Part shown: one piece after another, positions 6,511 to 6,511 of the stretch
Layout: the number at the start of each line of letters is the position of its first letter
Numbering within the stretch: the first letter of the stretch is position 1
NCBI GenBank assembly: GCA_019308645.1
Contig: JAFDHR010000130.1
Span: forward strand, 1-6,511
Direction of reading: 5' to 3'
Length of the DNA: 6,511 bases
Source: Deltaproteobacteria bacterium
GTDB lineage: Bacteria > Desulfobacterota > DSM-4660 > Desulfatiglandales > B25-G16
Program-made: the position numbers and the translations under genes
Notes under the pieces: model-generated
Told to the model about the DNA's origin: nothing
Seen by the model: only the letters and a program-made list of their open reading frames with translations
The model's database searches: none

Positions 6511-6511
6511 T

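Overview
The window is an ordinary bacterial chromosome segment, roughly 40% G+C by eye. Five genes lie head to tail on the minus strand and read from the right end towards the left: rpmE (ribosomal protein bL31), prfA (release factor RF1), prmC (the methyltransferase that modifies RF1), murA (first committed step of peptidoglycan synthesis) and a comEC/rec2-type DNA-uptake channel. All five look intact. The order rpmE-prfA-prmC-murA is familiar from Desulfobacterota-like and related Gram-negative anaerobes. Together with the moderate G+C and the many intergenic repeats, it suggests that group or a Planctomycetota (Brocadiales-like) bacterium, but I cannot fix the phylum from this sequence alone.

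Right part (about 4063-6286): rpmE, prfA and prmC form a tightly packed translation block. rpmE and prfA are 2 bp apart (or overlap if a TTG start is used), and prfA and prmC overlap through ATGA. PrmC methylates the glutamine of the GGQ motif in the protein encoded just upstream, so enzyme and substrate are probably made from one message by coupled translation.

Middle and left (254-3917): murA follows after a 145-bp gap holding a GC-rich REP-like hairpin. comEC follows murA after a 175-bp gap filled by two opposed arrays of degenerate 9-bp repeats. The ComEC protein keeps its membrane channel signatures, but its C-terminal metallo-beta-lactamase-like domain has lost the metal-binding histidines and is short, so it is probably catalytically dead.

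Ends (1-253 and 6287-6511): neither end contains a gene. Both carry members of one dispersed repeat family. A 23-bp module and a 33-bp hairpin module recur at the two ends in inverted orientation, and a 19-bp module recurs in direct orientation. The right-end copy also carries a GC-rich structured block. Repeats exactly at both edges suggest that the window is a complete contig whose assembly stopped in repeats. I found no CRISPR array, tRNA, rRNA, transposase, or new defence or metabolic system. The most unusual items are the degenerate ComEC domain and the layered intergenic repeats.
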